From Stictocephala bisonia (taxonomy: Eukaryota; Arthropoda; Insecta; Hemiptera; Membracidae): 64,000 bases of DNA. The position numbers and the translations under genes are program-made. The stretch is from the NCBI GenBank assembly GCA_035578905.1, contig JAQJVL010000525.1:248001-312000 (forward strand), read 5' to 3'. How positions within the stretch are numbered: position 1 is the first letter of the stretch; each line of letters begins with the position of its first letter. Below, one piece after another: positions 35,880-46,740 of the stretch. Under the pieces are notes generated by a model. The model had not been told where the DNA came from and searched no databases. It saw only the letters and a program-made list of their open reading frames with translations.

Positions 35880-37475
35880 AAATAATAACTCTTCCATTCC
35901 AGACCACCTTAGAATTTTTGATAACAACCATCCTTGTATTGCAGATACGAGAGCCCTTTCATTGAAAATAACAACCATACTTGTCTTAGAGATAACGAAA
36001 GCCCTCTCATTGTATATAAAAGTATTGAACATAAAGAAAGCCCTTTCATTTTGTGTAACAACCATCCTTGTATTGCATATATCGAAAGCTCTATCACTGT
36101 AGATAACAACTATTCTTGTATTGCTCATAATGAAAGCCCACTCATCGTAGATGACAACCGTTCTTGTATTGCAGATAAAGAAAGTCCTTGCGTTGTAGAT
36201 AACAACCATCCTTGTATTGCAGATAACGAAAGTCCTTGCATTGTAAACAACGATAGTACTTGTATTGCAGATAACGAAAGTCCTTACATTGTAGATAACA
36301 ACCATCCTTGTATTGCAGATAACGAACACCCTTGCATTGTATATGACAACCATCCTTGTATTGCAGATAACGAACACCCTTGCATTGTATATGACAACCA
36401 TCCTTGCATTGCAGATAACGAACACCCTTACATTGTAGATAACAACCATCCTTGTATTGCAGATAACGAACACCCTTACATTGTAGATAACAACCATCCT
36501 TGTATTGCAGATAACGAACACCCTTACATTGTAGATAACAACCATCCTTGTATTGCAGATAACGAACACCCTTGCATTGTAAACAACGATAGTACTTGTA
36601 TTGCAGATAACGAAAGTCCTTATATTGTAGATAACAACCATCCTTGTATTGCAGATAACGAACACCCTTGCATTGTATATGACAACCATCCTTGTATTGC
36701 AGATAACGAACACCCTTGCATTGTATATGACAACCATCCTTGTATTGCAGATAACGAACACCCTTACATTGTAGATAACAACCATCCTTGTATTGCAGAA
36801 AACGAACACCCTTGCATTGTATATGACAACCATCCTTGTATTGCAGATAACGAACACCCTTACATTGTAGATAACGCTAATACTTGTATTGCAGGTAACG
36901 AAAGTCCTTGCATTGTAGATAACAACCACCCTTATATTGCAGATAACGAGCACCCTTCCATTGTAGATAACGCTAATACTTGTATTGCAGATAACAACCA
37001 TCCTTGTATTGCTGATAGCGGACACTCTTGCGTTGTATATGACAACCATCCTTGTATTGCAGATAACGAACACCTTTCCATTGTAGATAACAACCATCCT
37101 TGTATTGCAGATAACAAACATCCTTACATTTTATATGACAACCATCCCTGTATTGCAGATAACGAACAACCTTACATTGTGTATAACAACCATCCTTGTA
37201 TTGCAGATAACGAACACCCTTACATTGTAGATAACGCTAATACTTGTATTGCAGATAACGAAAGTCCTTTCATTGTAGATAACAACCATCCTTGTATTGC
37301 AGATAACGAAAGTCCTTGAATTGTAGATAACAACCATCCTTATATTGCCTATAACGAAAGTCCTTGCATTGTATATGACAACCATTCTTATATTGAATAT
37401 AACGAGATCTCTTTCACTGTAGATAACCACCTCCATCCTTTTATTACAGACAATGATAGTCCTTGCGTAGCAGAT
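35880..37475. repeat. 24/48-bp minisatellite open on both strands
   Basis: Alternating 24-base half-units GATAACAACCATCCTTGTAT-TGCA and GATAACGAACACCCTTACAT-TGTA form a 48-base, 16-codon unit. The period is a multiple of three and the unit lacks stops in one frame per strand. A 461-codon plus-strand frame (35934-37319, repeat DNNHPCIADNEHPYIV) and a 429-codon minus-strand frame (35832-37121, repeat VFVICNTRMVVIYNAR) therefore coexist. Edge copies are degenerate. A protein-coding role is not supported: there is no signal peptide, no flanking exon and no bias toward synonymous change that I can see. Confidence 0.9.
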
Positions 37476-38811
37476 AAAAATCTTAAGACTTAATGAGAAT
37501 TAGCCAATAAGTTTGCCACAAAACGAACACAACCTCCATCCCCCACCCGAGTTCAGCGCCCCACACCCATTAAGGGTGGTGTTGGGTAGGTCGATGTTCC
37601 GCCCCACCCGCCCACCGTCCTTGACGCCCTTCGAGTAAATTTATTTGCAAATGTGAAGGGTTAGTAGAACTTTAATTGTGTTAGAAACCAGAGGAAGATT
37701 AATAACGGGCAATTTATCGACGGTTTTATGTAATAAATAAAATACTTATGTTCGATTATTGTTTAAAAAGGGTTGGGACGTAATTGATGAAATAAGTGGA
37801 TTCCGTTGACGAGGTCAAGACATAAGTATCATATGAGACTAACCCGACGTATCCCGGTAACATCTTTTATCATCTTATATAATGGGGTTAATATCACTAA
37901 TAAGCAAATATTTAGAACATTATGCTCACAGTTTCTTGATTGTTATTTTACAACTCCGTAAACTACATTTTTCATGCATGTTATGCTTTGTCGTGTAATA
38001 AAATCGTTAATTAGACCAGTTTAAATCAAAACCGTATCAGAAAGTTAGTTGTTCCTGTCGCTAATAAATTTGTATCGTATAAAGTGAATCGAGATTAAAC
38101 CACAAGTACCAAGACCAAGTAATATATAACCGTAGTTCTGTAAGTGTACAACAGTACTTGTTGGACATGATTTTAATGTATATTTTACATTCAAACTATT
38201 TTCAAAACGCCATACGTCGTAAACTCAGATCTATGGATAAAGACAGACTATAACGGTGCTAGATACACACTAGTAATAGTAATAATAACACTGTTAAATA
38301 CAACACATGCAAATAAACAAAGGCATAGTCAAATACGTGTTGCTGTAAGATAGTGTAGTATCAACACTACATGTTACGCTATAGCGGTACTAAACAACAC
38401 CCACTAAGTAATATCACTCATTGATCTTTGACCCACAACGGATAGTTGTAAATTACTGCCATCATATATGTACGTACAACTACATATTTTAAATAATTAA
38501 AACAGAATTGAGCTCCACTACATCTAACGTTTATTATTGGAAGTGGGCACATCCCTCATTGTATATGTTTTTGGCATATAATTAAAATTAAATAAAATGT
38601 CATAGACTCTGAACTTTCATCTTTTAAATCCATCTGAATGTATCGTATATCGTATTTTTCACGAAATAGTTAAGTCCAGTTGCAAATAGTTAGTATTCCA
38701 ACATCGAAATATATTCCTGAAAAAGCTTCCATGGCCATTTATACTATGCACAAGTTCGAGTTTTCTGGGTTTGTCTGGGTTCTTGGGATTGGTGGGATAC
38801 AGACGTCCGTT
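37476..38811. other. Region without recognised gene
   Basis: A GC-rich patch at about 37530-37630 (CCCACCCG-rich) has no identifiable coding. The rest is AT-rich. Confidence 0.4.
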
Positions 38812-39050
38812 GTCAAAATAATATTAAACGAATAAGATCAGCTAATCTTCAGCCAATTTTTCATATTATTTTCAAAATAATAAAAACGAAAAAGATCGGC
38901 TGGCTGTCAGCCAATTGTTGTTATTGTTTTCAAAATAATAATAAAAGAATAACATCGGCTGGTCGTCAACTAATTGTTATTGTTTCAAAATAATAAAAAA
39001 CGAATAATGTCGCATAGTCGTCAGCTAATTGTTGTTATTGTTTTCAATAT
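38812..39050. repeat. Degenerate 55-59-bp tandem repeat, 4 copies
   Basis: Imperfect copies begin at about 38829, 38887, 38946 and 39001. They share CGAATAAGATCGGCTG, GTCGTCAGCTAATTG and TTATTGTTTTCAAAATAATA words. Confidence 0.7.
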
Positions 39051-39597
39051 CAATCAAATTTAAACGTGAAAAATTGGCTGCCAAATTTGAGTATTCCATA
39101 AGATATGAGAAATGTCATTAATGGAGATTTCATAAACTATTTATGTTTGGGTATTTTAATTAGGTGTTTTCTTTGAACTAGTTTTTGAGGAAAAACTATG
39201 TCAAATAAAATGTGTTAACAAGAAATTAACTCAAATTTGAGTGTCGCGGAAACGGTGCAAAATGTCTGGGTCTCAAATTGTTTGAAGTCCTAATTGGAAA
39301 GTTATCATTTGGTGGCAAAACTTAGTTGTTAGTTTGCCATGTGTGAATAATTAATCGCTCTTTCTAAGGATCGAGACTGCCTTAGTTGGTAACATCAACG
39401 CTCATCATTATTCTTAACACAATCCATATCAAAATATTACTAAATATTATTTAAACACCAAAATCATGGTTTTTATGTAAAAGTACATGTTAAGAAATTA
39501 TAAAATAACCCTAAAATCGATAAAATGTGTATTTTTCAATTTTTTATGTATTTTGTTTGTGACTTCCTGTTAACAGGACGTTGGCACTAAGAGGGTT
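39051..39597. other. AT-rich spacer
   Basis: No supported feature. Confidence 0.4.
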
Positions 39598-39866
39598 AAT
39601 CATATTGCGCATCCTGTTTGATTTTGATATTGTGAATACATACGCCTAGTTTTGAAAAAAAAAAAGTTTATATTAAACAAATTTGGAATCCGCAAAGCAA
39701 TTAAAACGCGCAATTTCATTCTTGATCAAACGCAATTTATTCTTGAAAAAGTCCAATTAAAATAAATGTTAGTTTGGGTTCGCGTGATCGTATGTCCGGT
39801 TCGAAAATAACATTGTTCTTATGGGATTGAAAACCAACATGGCCGACAGCCTCTCAGACTCTTAAG
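39598..39866. mobile_element. Truncated copy of 43090-43502 TIR family
   Basis: Carries the right half only. It has the ATTGCGCAT block, CGCAAAGCAATT, AATTTCATTCTTGATCAAA, CGTATGTCCGGTTCGAAAAT and the terminal AACATTGTTCTTATGGGATT, CCAACATGGCCGACAGCC and CTTAAG. No left terminal repeat is found. Confidence 0.65.
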
Positions 39867-41113
39867 GCACACATTCAGTGCCTTAATACACTGATGATCT
39901 TTGAGTTTCTTTTAACTTTTATATTTTCAGAATTAGAAACAGAAGCAGTAAGAATGCCCTGTAGTTAAAAAAAAGAATCAAACAGCAGAAAATATATATA
40001 TAGTAGTTAAGTAAAAATTAATTTGGAATAACAAATATGAGTAGCGAGAGAGATGACCATCTACAATTTATTTAGAGTTTTTTTAGTTATTGGCCTTGAA
40101 GTAGGGTATGTAAAAAGGCCTTAGTTATAATACCATAACAACTTAACGTATCTTTAAGTAATGGTAGGAGTTTCGTGAAACTGATATTTTAGCTTACACA
40201 TGGGTGAGACGACACAGTACATTTAATCGTTAAGGTGTATGAGAGGTGAGATAAACGTATAATGAGGTCAGAACAAATATTTTTTCGTATTGTCAAACTT
40301 ACAATTACAGTAATTATGTTTTTCAAATCATATGTGAACATTATAACTACCACTTAGTCTTAAGCCTCTGCATGTGACCAGTCGTTATAGGGTTTTTGTA
40401 AATTAATTAATAATACAAATAAAAGATAGATTATTGCTCCAAAATATTTAGTGTATTGATAACTTGAAGAATGTGATGGGAAGTAAGTCGACTAGGTCAA
40501 CAATGGATCGATACAAAGGAACCGTATTTTTCTGTATAACTGTGAGGCTGTAGATGCCAAAAGCAAAGTCCGAGTTTGTAAATAACTCCTGTTAATTTTA
40601 TTTAAATACAGATTTAGCGCGCAATCGTTTCTTCTATGTGACCAATATCCGAATTTTCAGGTTTAAATGAATGTAAATTACGTAAACCGTTGTATTCACC
40701 AAGAAGAATAATTGAATATATTATTTATATATATATATATAAAAATAATGAATCTTTTTATTTATTATAATAGAATACATAAATGCAATATAACAATAAT
40801 ACATTAAAACTAAACAAATAATTTAAATCTATATTAAAATGACCCATTACACCCGTACAATATAATAATATGATATTAAATATATGTTATACGAAACGAA
40901 GATGAGAAGTAAAGATTAACCTTCAAGGCTTGGCCTGTTTGAACATATAGTTTGAACATATATATATTTTCTCACTTAAGAAATTTTGCATTTACGAACG
41001 TAATGTTCATATTTTGTTATATAAATTAATAAATACAGCATTTACCTGTTTACTACAAATGTGTATTTCTTCTCAAAGTTTATGTTTGATCAATGTATTA
41101 TTGTAGAGAGGTA
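39867..41113. other. AT-rich region
   Basis: Includes a TA microsatellite at about 40724-40741. No gene or element supported. Confidence 0.4.
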
Positions 41114-42069
41114 GGTGAAGGCATGTGTAGAGGTATGAAAGTGTGTTGATCACGTATGGTTGTAATCAAGTCTGTACAATCAATGTCAGCCAGTAAGGGT
41201 AGATGTGGGTGGTTCTATGGCGAGTCATAGTTCGTTCGTAGGTGAAGGCATGTGTAGAGGTATGAAAGTGTGTTGATCACGTATGGTTGTAATCAAGTCT
41301 GTACAATCCATGTCAGCCAGTAAGGGTAGATGTGGGTGGTTCTATGGCAAGTCATAGTTCGTTCGTAGGTGAAGGCATGTGTAGAGGTATGAAAGTGTGT
41401 TGATCACGTATGGTTGTAATCAAGTCTGTACAATGAATGTCAGCCAGTAAGGGTAGATGTGGGTGGTTCTATGGCAAGTCATAGTTCGTTCGTAGGTGAA
41501 GGCATGTGTAGAGGTATGAGAGTGTGTTGATCACGTATGGTTGTAATCAAGTCTGTACAATCAATGTCAGCCGGTAAGGGTAGATGTGTGTGGTTCTATG
41601 GCAAGTCATAGTTCGTTCGTAGGTGAAGGCATGTGTAGAGGTATGAAAGTGTGTTGATCACGTATGGTTGTAATCAAGTCTGTACAATCAATGTCAGCCA
41701 GTAAGAGTAGATGTGGGTGGTTCTATGGCAAGCCATAGTTCGTTCGTAGGTGAAGGCATGTGTAGAGGTATTAAAGTGTGTTGATCACGTATGGTTGTAA
41801 TCAAGTCTGTACAATCAATGTCAGCCAGTAAGAGTAGATGTGGGTGGTTCTATGGCAAGCCATAGTTCGTTCGTAGGTGAAGGCATGTGTAGAGGTATTA
41901 AAGTGTGTCGATCACGTATGGTTGTAATCAAGTCTGTACAATCAATGTCAGCCAGTAAGAGTAGATGTGGGTGGTTCTATGGCAAGCCATAGTTCGTTCG
42001 TAGGTGAAGGCATGTGTAGAGGTATTAAAGTGTGTTGATCACGTATGGTTGTAATCAAGTCTGTACAAT
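41114..42069. repeat. 127-bp satellite, ~7.5 copies
   Basis: The unit starts GGTGAAGGCATGTGTAGAGG and ends TCATAGTTCGTTCGTA. Starts fall at 41114, 41241 and 41368. The last unit stops mid-way at GTACAATG. Variants (GGGTAGATG versus GAGTAGATG, ATGAAAG versus ATTAAAG) cluster in the second half, showing directional spread of variants. Confidence 0.95.
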
Positions 42070-42485
42070 GAAAACTCTGGATGTCCTAAAACCGCCTTAA
42101 ATATAACAAACTGCAGATCATTTTATGACGTTAGCTTGTAACAAGGCTACAAGTATTTAATGTGCCATTTTTCAGTTAGCCTACCCATGTCAGTTCCGCC
42201 AACCTCGGCCACCAAGGTCTCCGAATTATTTCCGCCATGTGTTGTCATTGTGTTGTTCGATGTTGTAATGGTGAACTGTCTGAACACCACGCGTTCAATT
42301 TTTTTTACAGTTTCATGAAGATGGCCATTCCTACATAGCCAACTAATTTCGAGATTCATGACAAAAAAAGCAAGTTATTGATGCCTACTTAAAGTCCGTA
42401 TTTTATGGTGGAACTAGAATGTAAACTCGTTCTTATTTGGGTTCCTCTGGCGGAAAACAAGAAGCTGCAAAAATAATATATTTTA
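42070..42485. other. Spacer, nothing recognised
   Basis: A short open frame on the minus strand (42147-42359) has no recognisable domain. Confidence 0.35.
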
Positions 42486-42543
42486 GCCGTCAATATATTG
42501 GTTAGCCAAAGCACATGTTTTGGCTAACCAATATATCAACGGC
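42486..42543. repeat. 25-bp inverted repeat hairpin related to 75-bp satellite
   Basis: The left arm 42486-42510 (ATATTGGTTAGCCAAA at its inner end) and right arm 42519-42543 match at 23 of 25 positions around an 8-base loop. CAATATATTGGTTAGCCAA resembles the CAATATATTGTTTAGCTAA core of the 75-bp satellite at 7563-9090. Confidence 0.75.
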
Positions 42544-42865
42544 CAACAATAAAATTTTGGACAAGAAACAAAAAACATTTTCTGAAAGAAAAATTACTAT
42601 TTTAAAATTTCAAATGTTGAGGACATATTTTTGTTTATACGGAAAATGGGCATTATATAACAATCGAATTTTGCATGGTGACTATAAAACCCTACCTACA
42701 AATATCTGTTCAAAGTGTTTTTTTCGTGACATCGACATGCAAAATATTGATTTTATTACAACTGAATTTTATGAACATATATTCAAACAAAAAGATTATT
42801 TCCACATAGTAATTAAATTAAAACTGACACCTGTACGCACTACCTTAAAATACAGGAATAAATAA
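42515..42865 (+). CDS. Orphan ORF, 116 codons, doubtful
   Basis: An unbroken frame of 116 codons in very AT-rich DNA, basic and rich in Ile, Lys and Phe, containing NICSKCFF. It begins inside the right arm of the hairpin at 42486-42543, so the Met may not be a real start. No known domain, signal peptide or membrane segment is recognised. A run this long without stops is unusual at this base composition. It could be an exon remnant or part of a mobile element. Nothing in the neighbourhood suggests a function. Confidence 0.25.
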   Translation: MFWLTNISTANNKILDKKQKTFSERKITILKFQMLRTYFCLYGKWALYNNRILHGDYKTLPTNICSKCFFRDIDMQNIDFITTEFYEHIFKQKDYFHIVIKLKLTPVRTTLKYRNK

Positions 42866-42978
42866 CTACCTGTGTTTTATTTATCTTACAGGCAAGTGGG
42901 GGAGGGGGGCAGGTACATCCAGACTGTTCATGAACAGATAACATGTTGAATCCAAGATTTCAATGAATATTTTAAACT

Positions 42979-43069
42979 AGATTCTATATTTTCCGGTGAC
43001 AACTGCGTCAAGGTGCTATCTACACTATTTACAAGATAGCCAGACTGCGATGTGGCATCCTCAGTGGTT
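42979..43069. mobile_element. Partial inverted copy of 167-bp MITE-like insert
   Basis: The reverse complement matches the right half of 7721-7887: ATTTTCCGGTGACAAC, CGTCAAGGTGCTATCTACA, ATGTGGCATCCTCAGTGG. The other terminal repeat is missing. It is followed by ACACCGGCCGCTTAAG, as in the 7.8-kb copies, although the insert is flipped. Confidence 0.65.
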
Positions 43070-43089
43070 GAGTAATATGACACCGGCCG

Positions 43090-43502
43090 CTTAAGAGTAT
43101 GCAATCTGTTGGCCATGTGGGTTTTATTCTCATAAGAACAATTTTATTTGCGAATCCAAATTTTTTCGTTATTTATTGATCAAACGTTGTGTATGAGGTG
43201 TCATTTTAAACGTTATCATGTTGCGCATTGGTATTTTGAATACATATGTCTAGTTTTGAAAATTAGGTTAAAATAAAAACTCTGAACTAAATATTTGTTA
43301 TATTTTTCTCTCTAAAAATAATGAGGTATTCGCAAAGCAATTCAAACATGCAATTTCATTTTTGATCAAATGGATTTGTTTGGAAAAATCCGTTTAAAAA
43401 TAACTGTAATTTGGGTAAGTGTGACGTATGTCCGGCCCGAAAATAACATTGTTCTTATGGGATTCAAACCAACATGGCTGACAGCCTGTGCAGACTCTTT
43501 AA
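43090..43502. mobile_element. 413-bp TIR element
   Basis: Ends begin CTTAAG and continue to GTTGGCCATGTGGGTTTTAT, CTCATAAGAACAA and TTATTTGCGAA on the left. The right arm is its complement (AACATTGTTCTTATGGGATT, CCAACATGGCTGACAGCC). The interior is noncoding. It belongs to one family with 52928-53358 (opposite orientation) and 39598-39866 (truncated). Confidence 0.7.
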
Positions 43503-43767
43503 GCCTAAGATCTAAGTTTAATAGATTTTGTATGAATTATTTTTATATTATTCAAGTAAAATTTAAACAATTATGGTAAAGAAAGAGATACGCTTCTCTG
43601 GTTGGTCGTGCTATAAATGGATTTTTATAGAGATAATTACGTATGGGGAACTGTAGTTGCGGCAAAGGTTTCCTCAATTACGTTAACAAAAAATGTACTT
43701 GAGAAATCATATTTATATATCAAAATTACTGCGATTTTTCAGTAATCTGTCAACTTCAAGGATAACA
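43503..43767. other. Short spacer
   Basis: No supported feature between a TIR element and the 159-bp array. Confidence 0.35.
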
Positions 43768-43844
43768 GATTTTTTTATTTGTATAAAAAATGTACCTAAC
43801 CTAGTGATAAAGTAATGTAACCATGTACTCTGGTGTACTATATA

Positions 43845-44102
43845 CATAGTGTCCCACGAAGGGGTTTAAACGTTTGATTTTATATTACGTGCCCATTCAT
43901 GCACCGAACTTTTTTAAACTTTACACAGTTTACAGAGTAGGTTCTAAAAATATTCTGGAAAAATTTCAGCTCACTAACCTTAGTAGAAACAAAATGGCGG
44001 CATATTGAAAAACGATTCTTTAAAAACATTAAAAAAGGTGTTTTTGGTTTTATAAAATATTTTTATTGTTACATTCTGGGGCAATATGACTTTTAAATAA
44101 AA
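43845..44102. repeat. Left terminal inverted repeat
   Basis: This 258-base arm is matched on the other strand by 45309-45566. It begins AGTGTCCCACGAAGGGGTTT after the first three variable bases and ends at CTTTTAAATAAAA. Only scattered mismatches separate the arms. Confidence 0.93.
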
Positions 44103-44141
44103 CCTAGAACATAGCCTAATGGAAAACCTTAAAGTCCAAAA

Positions 44142-45176
44142 TTATTCAAACTGTAACCCATCCACAGCAACACACTGATAACAGCGCGTAACAAATGATT
44201 CGTAAGCTCTTACAAAGTAACTCCGCGGTATCCGGAGAAGTTCCTCTTCTATTGATCGTTTTAGTTCCTCATCATTATTGAAGCTATGGGTATAAACTTG
44301 TTCCTTCAAGTAACCCCATAAAAAGAAGTCACAAACAGTTAAATCAGGTGATCGGGGTGGCCAATCTAAAAAATCACTTCCACGACCAATCCAACGGCCA
44401 TGAAGGTTGCCATTTAGTAATTGCTTGACAGGATTTGCGAAATGAGGTGGAGCACCATCTTGTTGAAAGATTGCTTGATTCATTTCTGGTACCGTCAAAT
44501 GGGGCAAGACCTGTTCATTTAAAACTCGTGCATACCTAATCCCAGTCATTGTATTGTCTGAAATGTCGTAAGATAACACGCCGTTACAACTGACACTCGC
44601 CCAAACAGTAATTCCTTTTGATTTAATTGGAGTCTCCTCAAGAATGTGGGGATTGACGGTATTATAATAATTACAATTATGCCTATTTACAACACCATTG
44701 CGGTAGAAAGTGGACTCGTCTGAGAAAATGATTTGAGTATGCCAATTAGGATCTGACTCATGGAATTCAATGATACGAGAACAAAATTCCACTCTTCTGT
44801 CCGGATCATCTTCAAGAAGTTGATGAACTAGGTGACTTTTGAAAAATTTAATTTTGTTTTTCTTAATAATTCTATGTACAGAAGACTTTGGAACACCAGT
44901 TTCAAGTTCAACCTTCCTTAGTGATTTCGGTTTACCTGGAGAGCGGAGCATTGATGCGCACACCAGTTCTTCTATTTCCTCATTAGATCGCCTAGAGTAC
45001 TTTTTGACAACACTACCAGTTTCTAACAAAAGATTTTTCCACTTGGTTATTGTTGGATTACTAGGTGGTTCAATTCCTGGGTAGGCAACCTGAAATTGTC
45101 TAATTGCCTCAGAGACGTTGCCAAAAGCAATAGCCCACGCACAACACTTAACTTTTTGTTCAACGTTAAAAGCCAT
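44142..45176 (-). CDS. Transposase, IS630/Tc1/mariner superfamily, intact
   Basis: Cut-and-paste DNA transposase of 344 residues, the usual length for the family. Residues 1-58 and about 66-112 look like two helix-turn-helix DNA-binding domains; the first has the MAFNVEQKV...F..AYPG..PP pattern of insect elements. The catalytic DDE/D domain follows. D153 lies in IIFSDESTFYRNG, D240 in IFQQDGAPPHF, and the third acidic residue D283 in PPRSPDLTVCDFFLWGYLKE. The spacing from D240 to D283 leaves 42 residues, unlike the 34 of classical mariner and close to DD41D-type groups. The first Met at 45176 is 132 bases inside the right TIR and has no rival upstream. The gene is intronless, lies between 258-base TIRs, and has no stops or frameshifts, so it may still be active. 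Assignment to a named family would need comparison with other sequences. Confidence 0.95.
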   Translation of the reverse strand: MAFNVEQKVKCCAWAIAFGNVSEAIRQFQVAYPGIEPPSNPTITKWKNLLLETGSVVKKYSRRSNEEIEELVCASMLRSPGKPKSLRKVELETGVPKSSVHRIIKKNKIKFFKSHLVHQLLEDDPDRRVEFCSRIIEFHESDPNWHTQIIFSDESTFYRNGVVNRHNCNYYNTVNPHILEETPIKSKGITVWASVSCNGVLSYDISDNTMTGIRYARVLNEQVLPHLTVPEMNQAIFQQDGAPPHFANPVKQLLNGNLHGRWIGRGSDFLDWPPRSPDLTVCDFFLWGYLKEQVYTHSFNNDEELKRSIEEELLRIPRSYFVRAYESFVTRCYQCVAVDGLQFE

Positions 45177-45308
45177 TTCTCGACTCCACTTTCAGTAAAA
45201 CACTACCGAAGAAAGTTGGGTTATGTTTTTATGGCTCAAGCTAAATTTTACAATGAAACAGCTGTTCTTCAACAATGAGCGTTAGAACCGCAACTAACAT
45301 AATGAATT

Positions 45309-45566
45309 TTTTATTTAAAAGTCATATTGCCCCAGAATGTAACAATAAAAATATTTTATAAAACCAAAAACACCTTTTTTAATGTTTTTAAAGTATCGTT
45401 TTTCAATATGCCGCCATTTTGTTTCTACTAAGGTTAGTGAGCTGAAATTTTTCCAGAATATTTTTAGAACCTACTTTGTAAACTGTGTAAAGTTTAAAAA
45501 AGTTACGTGCATGAATGGGCACGTAATATAAAATCAAACGTTTAAACCCCTTCGTGGGACACTCGG
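45309..45566. repeat. Right terminal inverted repeat
   Basis: Complement of 43845-44102. It contains the promoter side of the transposase gene, whose start codon lies just inside it, so the TIR probably also carries the promoter. Confidence 0.93.
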
Positions 45567-46137
45567 TACATATTTAGTGTTCTTTAGGGGTATGGATTAA
45601 TTTAAACACAAACACTAAATATGAATTACGTTAACTAATCGGTCCCCCATAATTTTTTTATTTTTATAAAAAATGTACCTAACCTAGTGATAAAGTAATG
45701 TAACCATGTACTCTGGTGTACTATATACATATTTAGTGTTCTTTAGGGGTATGGATTAATTTAAACACAAACACTAAATATGAATTACGTTAACTAATCG
45801 GTCCCCCATAATTTTTTTATTTTTATAAAAAATGTACCTAACCTAGTGATAAAGTAATGTAACCATGTACTCTGGTGTACTATATACATATTTAGTGTTC
45901 TTTAGGGGTATGGATTAATTATTTAAACACAAACACTAAATATGAATTACGTTAACTAATCGGTCCCCCATAATTATTTTATTTGTATAAAAAATGTACC
46001 TAACCTAGTGATAAAGTAATGTAACCATGTACTCTGGTGTACTATATACATATTTAGTGTTCTTTAGGGGTATGGATTAATTTAAACACAAACATTAAAT
46101 ATAAATTACGTTAACTAATCGGTCCCCCATAATTTTC

Positions 46138-46539
46138 TGAGCTAACAAGAAGATAAGATAGCTTCATTAGATTCGTGTTACAACTTAAACGAAAAAAAAA
46201 ACAAATAAATAAATAAATAAATAAATAAAAATAAATAAATAAATAAAAATAAATAATAAAATAAAATAATTAGTGGGAATAACATCAAAAATGTAAAATT
46301 TACTTCGTGTTCCTCTTCACTGGGCCGACAAATCTAACAAGTTTTATTCAACAGTGTTTTTTTTTCAACAGTGTTCAAAAGCTGTTATATAATAACAGCT
46401 AATAATTAACCTTGCTAATTTTTACTGTTGGTTTAGAACCAAATGATATTTTTACAAATTAAAAACAGTTTTTTTTTTGGTTGACTTAATGGTTTGAGGG
46501 AATCCAGAATTTGTAGCATAGCTCAGTAAGGAGTTTTCG
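46138..46539. other. Microsatellite-bearing spacer
   Basis: An AAAT microsatellite occupies about 46199-46265. The rest is AT-rich with poly-T runs. No gene. Confidence 0.6.
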
Positions 46540-46740
46540 AAGCCTTTAAAAGAAACTTTTATTTCATAAGAACAACAGTAGGCTTAGTAAGAAATCAATT
46601 AAACAACTAACAAACAAAACAAAAACAATCTTAGTTAATCTACTAGTATTAGCGTAATCAGAGGCCGAAACCGAAGGCCGAGTTGACACGAGCGTAACGA
46701 CTGAGGGGGCTGGCACGTGTAGCGTGCTGGGGTACCCTAG
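46540..46740 (+). mobile_element. Helitron-like element and 3' end, copy 4
   Basis: The body word TTTTATTTCATAAGAACAAC parallels 7109 onward. The end block has AGGCCGAAACCGAAGGCCGA, ACACGAGCGTAACGACTG and GGCACGTGTAGCGTGC (a perfect five-base GCACG/CGTGC stem). Ten bases later comes CTAG (46737-46740), followed by T. This is the best-preserved copy of the terminus. Confidence 0.55.

Larger units (their letters stand above)
43845..45566 (-). mobile_element. Complete IS630/Tc1/mariner-type transposon, 1722 bp
   Basis: Two near-perfect 258-base TIRs (43845-44102 and 45309-45566) start CATAGTGTCCCACGAAGGGG and, on the other strand, CCGAGTGTCCCACGAAGGGG. They flank one intact transposase gene. 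TA lies at 43843-43844 and 45567-45568. Neighbouring satellite copies show the empty site, in which CTATA, TA and CATATTTAG join exactly, proving a TA target duplication. All parts needed for mobility appear present. Confidence 0.96.
43768..46137. repeat. 159-bp satellite, 4 copies, interrupted by a transposon
   Basis: The unit contains TGTACCTAACCTAGTGATAA, GTACTCTGGTGTACTATATA, TAGTGTTCTTTAGGGGTATG and TAACTAATCGGTCCCCCAT. TGTACCTAAC occurs at 43791, 45674, 45833 and 45995. Removing the 1722-base transposon and one TA makes the first spacing 159 as well. Confidence 0.93.
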
